36,006 nt of DNA, from assembly GCF_002979475.1 (NCBI RefSeq), contig NZ_PCOY01000030.1, positions 1-36,006 on the forward strand, in the 5' to 3' direction. The notes under the pieces are model-generated. The model searched no databases, had not been told where the DNA came from, and saw nothing but the letters and a program-made list of their open reading frames with translations. Of this stretch, positions 32,683 through 36,006 are shown in pieces. The stretch is from Microbacterium sp. MYb62 (lineage in GTDB: Bacteria; Actinomycetota; Actinomycetes; Actinomycetales; Microbacteriaceae). The position numbers were made by a program, and so were the translations under genes. The first letter of the stretch is position 1. Every line of letters begins with the position of its first letter.

Positions 32683-33903
32683 TCAGTCCACCGGCTCGCA
32701 ATCGGCGCAGACCTGCCAGTCGGCCGTGTCCCCGGCGAGCTGCACACGCAGGGTCATGACCCTGGTCGCCGCCTCCTCCAGGCGTTCGGCGGAAAGCGTC
32801 CCCGCCTCCACCGCGGATGCGATGCCCACCGCCATGTCGCCCGCGGTGCGCGCATCGGAACCCGCGATCATCAGGACGAGGTCGTTCCCCGCGGCGATCG
32901 CGGCCACCCCGTTCGCCACGGGGTCGGCATAGGCCGGGTCGCCGGAGGACAGCAGCATTCCGAGATCGTCGGTCACCGCCACCCCCTCGAACCCGAGCTC
33001 GTCTCTGGCGATCTCATGCCACGTCGGGGAGAGGGATGCCGGCAGTGGATCGACGGCCGTGTAGGCGAGATGCCCGTACATCAGCAGGGACGCCCCCGCG
33101 TCGATACCCGCCGCGAACGGCACCGCCTCCGTGGCGCGCCACTCCTCGAGTCCCATCGCCGTGCTCGGGATCGCGTGATGCGAGTCGCCCGGCGCCGCGC
33201 CGTGCCCGGGGAAGTGCTTGAGCGTCGAGGCGACGAAACGCTCCTGCGCGGTGGTCGCCGCCGACACGCGTTCGGCGGCGCTCGCCGCGTCGGTGCCGAG
33301 CGCGCGGCCGTAGATGAAGGTGCCGGGGTCTCCGGTGAAGTCCGCCACGGTGCCGAAGTTCACGGTGATTCCCGCGCGGGCGACCACCGAACCGCGAGCG
33401 AGGAACGCCGAGGAGGTGTCGGCGACGGGCAGGCCCTTCAACGAGGTGGAGGACGGGTACCCGTCGTCGTGCAGACGGGAGACCAAACCGCCCTCCTGAT
33501 CGACAGCGATGAGGGGAGGCAGGGCGGGATCGACAGTCAGCGCGGAGGTGAGCGCCTGCAGCTCGGATTCGGACTCCGGGATGTTCGCGCCCATGAGGAT
33601 GAATCCTCCCAACCCGGACTCCATGTAGGCGCGGAGTGCCGCGGGATCCGTCCCCGCCACGTGCCCCATGACCACCGTCGCGGCTTGCGCGGCGACGGTC
33701 ATCTCCCCCACCAGCGCCGTGGCGTGCTCGGCAGGGCCCGTCGGATCGGCGGTCGACGACACGACGGCGTCGGCAGCGGATGGCGCGACGCTCGAGGCGG
33801 TGTTCGCCGTCGCCGTCGACGCCGAGGCGACCGACGGGATGCACAGAGTGGACAGGGCGGCGACCGCCAGCGCTCCGGCGGCCCATCCGCGGTGTCGGGA
33901 CAT
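32683..33903 (-). CDS. Secreted glycoside hydrolase family 3, NagZ-like
   Basis: 406 residues. An N-terminal Sec signal peptide (about 1-29, ending ASASTA) is followed by an Ala/Ser/Thr-rich linker, so the enzyme is exported. The GH3 (beta/alpha)8 domain shows PPLIAVDQEGG, KHFPGHG at 229-235, the Asp-His dyad in DSHHAIP (Asp240, His242) and nucleophile Asp312 in AVTDDLGM. This dyad marks beta-N-acetylglucosaminidases, pointing to peptidoglycan or chitin fragments. The mature C-terminus has an unusual CADCEP pair of cysteines. ATG 33903 is chosen since the longer frame runs into the upstream gene. Confidence 0.92.
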   Translation of the reverse strand: MSRHRGWAAGALAVAALSTLCIPSVASASTATANTASSVAPSAADAVVSSTADPTGPAEHATALVGEMTVAAQAATVVMGHVAGTDPAALRAYMESGLGGFILMGANIPESESELQALTSALTVDPALPPLIAVDQEGGLVSRLHDDGYPSSTSLKGLPVADTSSAFLARGSVVARAGITVNFGTVADFTGDPGTFIYGRALGTDAASAAERVSAATTAQERFVASTLKHFPGHGAAPGDSHHAIPSTAMGLEEWRATEAVPFAAGIDAGASLLMYGHLAYTAVDPLPASLSPTWHEIARDELGFEGVAVTDDLGMLLSSGDPAYADPVANGVAAIAAGNDLVLMIAGSDARTAGDMAVGIASAVEAGTLSAERLEEAATRVMTLRVQLAGDTADWQVCADCEPVD

Positions 33904-33929
33904 GACGGGATCCGGTGCGGCGCGGCCTG

Positions 33930-34586
33930 TCAGCAGGCGAGCGCGTCGGCGATGGAGACGGCCGAATCCGCGTCGCCGTTCCCGAAGCGGATGGTCCGAC
34001 CGATCGTGCAGGGCTCGTGGAGGGAGGCGGCGATCACGGCCGCGACATCGGCTCGCGAGACGGCGCCTCGCCCCGCGGGATCGATCTGGATGCGGGAGCT
34101 CGGGTCGTCGAAGGTGAGCGTTCCGGGTGCGAGGATCGTGCCCTCGAGCCCGGTGCCGCGCAGATGCTCGTCCGCAGCCCATTTGGCGTCCGCGTACGGG
34201 AAGAACGAGTCGCCCTGCGGCACGCCGTGGTCGGCGGTCGAGCCGAGCCACGACACCATCACGTAGCGCCGGACTCCCGCGCGCTCGGCCGCATCCATCG
34301 ACCGCTGTGCCGCGTCGCGGTCGACCGCATACGTGCGCTCTGCAGAGCCCCCTCCCGCTCCCGCGGACCAGACGACGGCATCATGCCCGCGGATGATCTC
34401 CGCGAGCGCCTCGACGTCCATGCTCTCGACGTCGGCGACCAGCGCCGTCGCCCCGCCGGCTTCGACGTCGGACGTGTGCGCGGGATTGCGGATCACCCCG
34501 GTCACCTCGTCTCCGCGTTCGACGAGCAGCGGCGCGAGCAGGAGGGCGATGCGGCCGTGGCCGCCGAAGACGATGATTCGCGACAT
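33930..34586 (-). CDS. NAD(P)-binding atypical short-chain dehydrogenase (SDR_a5-like)
   Basis: 218-residue Rossmann-fold protein. Nucleotide-binding FGGHGRIALLLAPLL at residues 6-20, then GVIRNPAH, DAVVWSAGAGGGS, YVMVSWLGS, and YADAKWAADEHLRGTGLEGTILAPGTL. The YxxxK position is present as YADAK, but members of this group are often regulators or chaperone-like reductases rather than classical enzymes. ATG 34586 has TAGGGT 6 nt upstream (leaderless). Lies 26 nt upstream of the GH3 gene on the same strand. Confidence 0.87.
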   Translation of the reverse strand: MSRIIVFGGHGRIALLLAPLLVERGDEVTGVIRNPAHTSDVEAGGATALVADVESMDVEALAEIIRGHDAVVWSAGAGGGSAERTYAVDRDAAQRSMDAAERAGVRRYVMVSWLGSTADHGVPQGDSFFPYADAKWAADEHLRGTGLEGTILAPGTLTFDDPSSRIQIDPAGRGAVSRADVAAVIAASLHEPCTIGRTIRFGNGDADSAVSIADALAC

Positions 34587-34592
34587 GCCTTC

Positions 34593-34598
34593 ACCCTA
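34593..34598 (-). promoter_or_regulatory. -10 element TAGGGT of a leaderless promoter
   Basis: Minus-strand TAGGGT, then GAAGGC, then ATG 34586. It lies just past the stop of the upstream membrane protein gene at 34615. Confidence 0.55.
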
Positions 34599-34614
34599 CG
34601 CGCCCGTTCCGACG

Positions 34615-35142
34615 TCAGCGCGGGGTCTGGTCGCTGTCGATCACGAATGCCTGCGGGTGGCTCGGAAGATAGCGCACCACGACCGGCGCTCCGCTCGGGA
34701 AGTACGCGTCGCGGTCCGGATACACGGCCGGGGAGAAGAAGTTGCTCTCCAGGGTGTACTCGACCCCCTCCGCGGTCGTGAAGGTCACCCAGTCGCCGTC
34801 GATCGTCGCGGTCGTCGGCCGACCGTTGTCGTAGATGTAGGCGCGGGTCACCGGCACGCCGGTCAGACTGAGGATGCCGACCACCAGCGACCCGAGCATC
34901 AGGAAAGCCAGCACGCGGGAACCGACGCGGACGACCCGTCCCCACCCCTGACCCCGCGGACGATCCTCCGTGTGCAGCAGTCCCTCGCGCTCGCGGATCG
35001 CCCGAAGTCTTTCCCGCGGCGCACCCCCTCGCACCGAGAGCGCGAACAGGCCCAGTGTCGAGAAGCCCGCGATGAAGACCACGGCGTACGCGTGTGCGGC
35101 CGGGAAGTTCAGGAGCCAGATGAGCGTGTCCATCGGATTCAT
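34615..35142 (-). CDS. DUF3592-like small membrane protein
   Basis: 175 residues. Two hydrophobic segments (about 15-35 and 75-97) flank a basic cytoplasmic loop; the C-terminal domain reads TATIDGDWVTFTTAEGVEYTL and PVVVRYLPSHPQAFVID, resembling DUF3592 proteins, which have no known function. ATG 35142 overlaps the stop of the upstream gene (ATGA), so the pair is coupled and may form one complex. The N-terminal open extension is an artefact of overlap. Confidence 0.8.
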   Translation of the reverse strand: MNPMDTLIWLLNFPAAHAYAVVFIAGFSTLGLFALSVRGGAPRERLRAIREREGLLHTEDRPRGQGWGRVVRVGSRVLAFLMLGSLVVGILSLTGVPVTRAYIYDNGRPTTATIDGDWVTFTTAEGVEYTLESNFFSPAVYPDRDAYFPSGAPVVVRYLPSHPQAFVIDSDQTPR

Positions 35143-35930
35143 CGTCCTGCCTCCTTCTCGATGGTCACCGCGACGGTCTGCGGATCCTCCCGCCGATAGA
35201 ACGCCCACACGGGCGCCCCCACCTGCAGATGAGGGACGGCCTGCGGATAGACGAAGACGCGGGTGTCGGTCTCCCAGGTCGCGGCACCTTCCGGCGCCAT
35301 CAGCACCCGCAGGGCGAGCTCGCTCTGCCCGTCGAGGCGGCGACCGGTCGGCCGGACTTCGAGCACGGATGCCGGCACCTGGATGCCCGTCGTGCGCGCT
35401 CGCACCTGTGCGGGGTCGATGAGTCCCCGCTCGATCCGCCATTGCAGCATCGCGTCCCGCACCGCCGGGTCGTTCAGATCCGCGAGTTCGACCGTGTCCC
35501 GATCGGTCAGGCTGTACCGCACCGGCACCGGGAGCCCGACCTGGAGGGCGGCCGGATCCGCGGTCCCGACCGGCATCCGCAACTCCGCGATGAACTCCTC
35601 CGCGCTGCGAGGCGTCACCCGGACGAACACGTCGTACTGCGGGATGTCCTCGACGGTGATCCCCGTGCGGATGACCTCGACGATCGTCCCGACACCGATC
35701 AGCACCTCACCGCGTGGGGTCCTGCGGCGCCCGAGACGCGTCATCATCCCGCCGAATGTCAGCAGCAGGCCCCAGGCGACGCCGATGATGATCGGACCCC
35801 CGAGCGTGTCCTCACCGGCGAACGGGAGGATCGACCGCCGCTGGTCGACGCCGAACAACCCCTCCCCGACCCAGATGACGAGCCACGCGGACAGCAGCAG
35901 CCAGACGACGAAGAAGGCGATGCGGAGCAT
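35139..35930 (-). CDS. Hypothetical membrane protein
   Basis: 263 residues. Two N-terminal hydrophobic segments (about 4-24 and 46-63) and a long soluble C-terminal part of alternating beta-strand character (IVEVIRTGITVEDIPQYDVFVRVTP, VPVRYSLTDRDTVELADL, VFVYPQAVPHLQVGAPVWAFYRRED). I do not recognise a named family; it looks like two repeats of a DUF3592-like beta domain, as in the coupled downstream gene. ATG 35930 has TACGCT 7 nt upstream, so a leaderless start is likely. Confidence 0.8.
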   Translation of the reverse strand: MLRIAFFVVWLLLSAWLVIWVGEGLFGVDQRRSILPFAGEDTLGGPIIIGVAWGLLLTFGGMMTRLGRRRTPRGEVLIGVGTIVEVIRTGITVEDIPQYDVFVRVTPRSAEEFIAELRMPVGTADPAALQVGLPVPVRYSLTDRDTVELADLNDPAVRDAMLQWRIERGLIDPAQVRARTTGIQVPASVLEVRPTGRRLDGQSELALRVLMAPEGAATWETDTRVFVYPQAVPHLQVGAPVWAFYRREDPQTVAVTIEKEAGR

Positions 35931-35937
35931 GTCCCTC

Positions 35938-35943
35938 AGCGTA
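35938..35943 (-). promoter_or_regulatory. -10 element TACGCT of a leaderless promoter
   Basis: Minus-strand TACGCT followed by 7 nt and ATG 35930. Spacing is one longer than in the other leaderless cases here. Confidence 0.5.
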
Positions 35944-35972
35944 GCCAGGAGCGCTCTACACTCGGGACAACG

Positions 35973-36006
35973 ATGCCGACCCGAGACGGCATCCCTCCGG
36001 ACAGCA
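35973..36006 (+). CDS. Possible start of a divergent gene (3' cut by window)
   Basis: ATG 35973 begins an open frame MPTRDGIPPDS that runs off the window. A TACACT -10 box lies at 35957-35962, giving a leader of only a few nucleotides. Too short to identify. Confidence 0.3.
   Translation, partial: MPTRDGIPPDS

Overview
The window is a high-GC, densely packed chromosome segment of an actinobacterium. Protein style, gene order and the TANNNT promoters sitting 6 nt in front of start codons fit Microbacteriaceae, probably a Microbacterium-like organism; this is inference from sequence, not a database match. No rRNA, tRNA, CRISPR array, IS element or phage gene was seen.

Layout. 1-5103 is an oligopeptide/dipeptide-type ABC importer (two permeases, the first cut by the window edge; a fused double ATPase; a lipoprotein binding protein). 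A strong terminator then abuts the leaderless promoter of an alpha/beta hydrolase (5178-5909). It converges on a GH1 beta-glucosidase plus MFS transporter operon (8512-5904). From 8735 a housekeeping block begins: rpsT, convergent holA, and comEC. A 3 kb block follows (VOC protein, a response regulator broken by a 1-nt frameshift, its histidine kinase, and a small membrane protein that may also be frame-broken), then comEA. The next 10 kb (16.5-26 kb) is an accessory catabolic island: an SsuABC/TauABC-like ABC operon with a fumarylacetoacetase gene inside it, a divergent TetR regulator with a 30-bp palindromic operator, a quinone oxidoreductase, an orphan family-5 binding protein, and an amidohydrolase with its own good promoter. 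Beyond it lie leuS and pabB. dedA, a DUF2183/App1 phosphatase-like gene and a conserved hypothetical follow on the plus strand. The window ends with a secreted GH3 enzyme, an NAD(P)-binding protein and two small membrane proteins on the minus strand.

How it fits together. leuS, comEA, comEC, holA and rpsT are usually neighbours in actinobacteria; here that order is kept but pried apart by the two accessory blocks. comEA and comEC each carry the same upstream palindromic element at the same distance from a leaderless promoter, which looks like a shared competence-gene control site. Eleven starts in the window show the TANNNT-N6/7-start arrangement, so leaderless translation appears common here and it resolves several ambiguous start codons. 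The catabolic island joins uptake, C-C bond hydrolysis, deamination/hydrolysis and TetR control; its substrate cannot be read from sequence alone.
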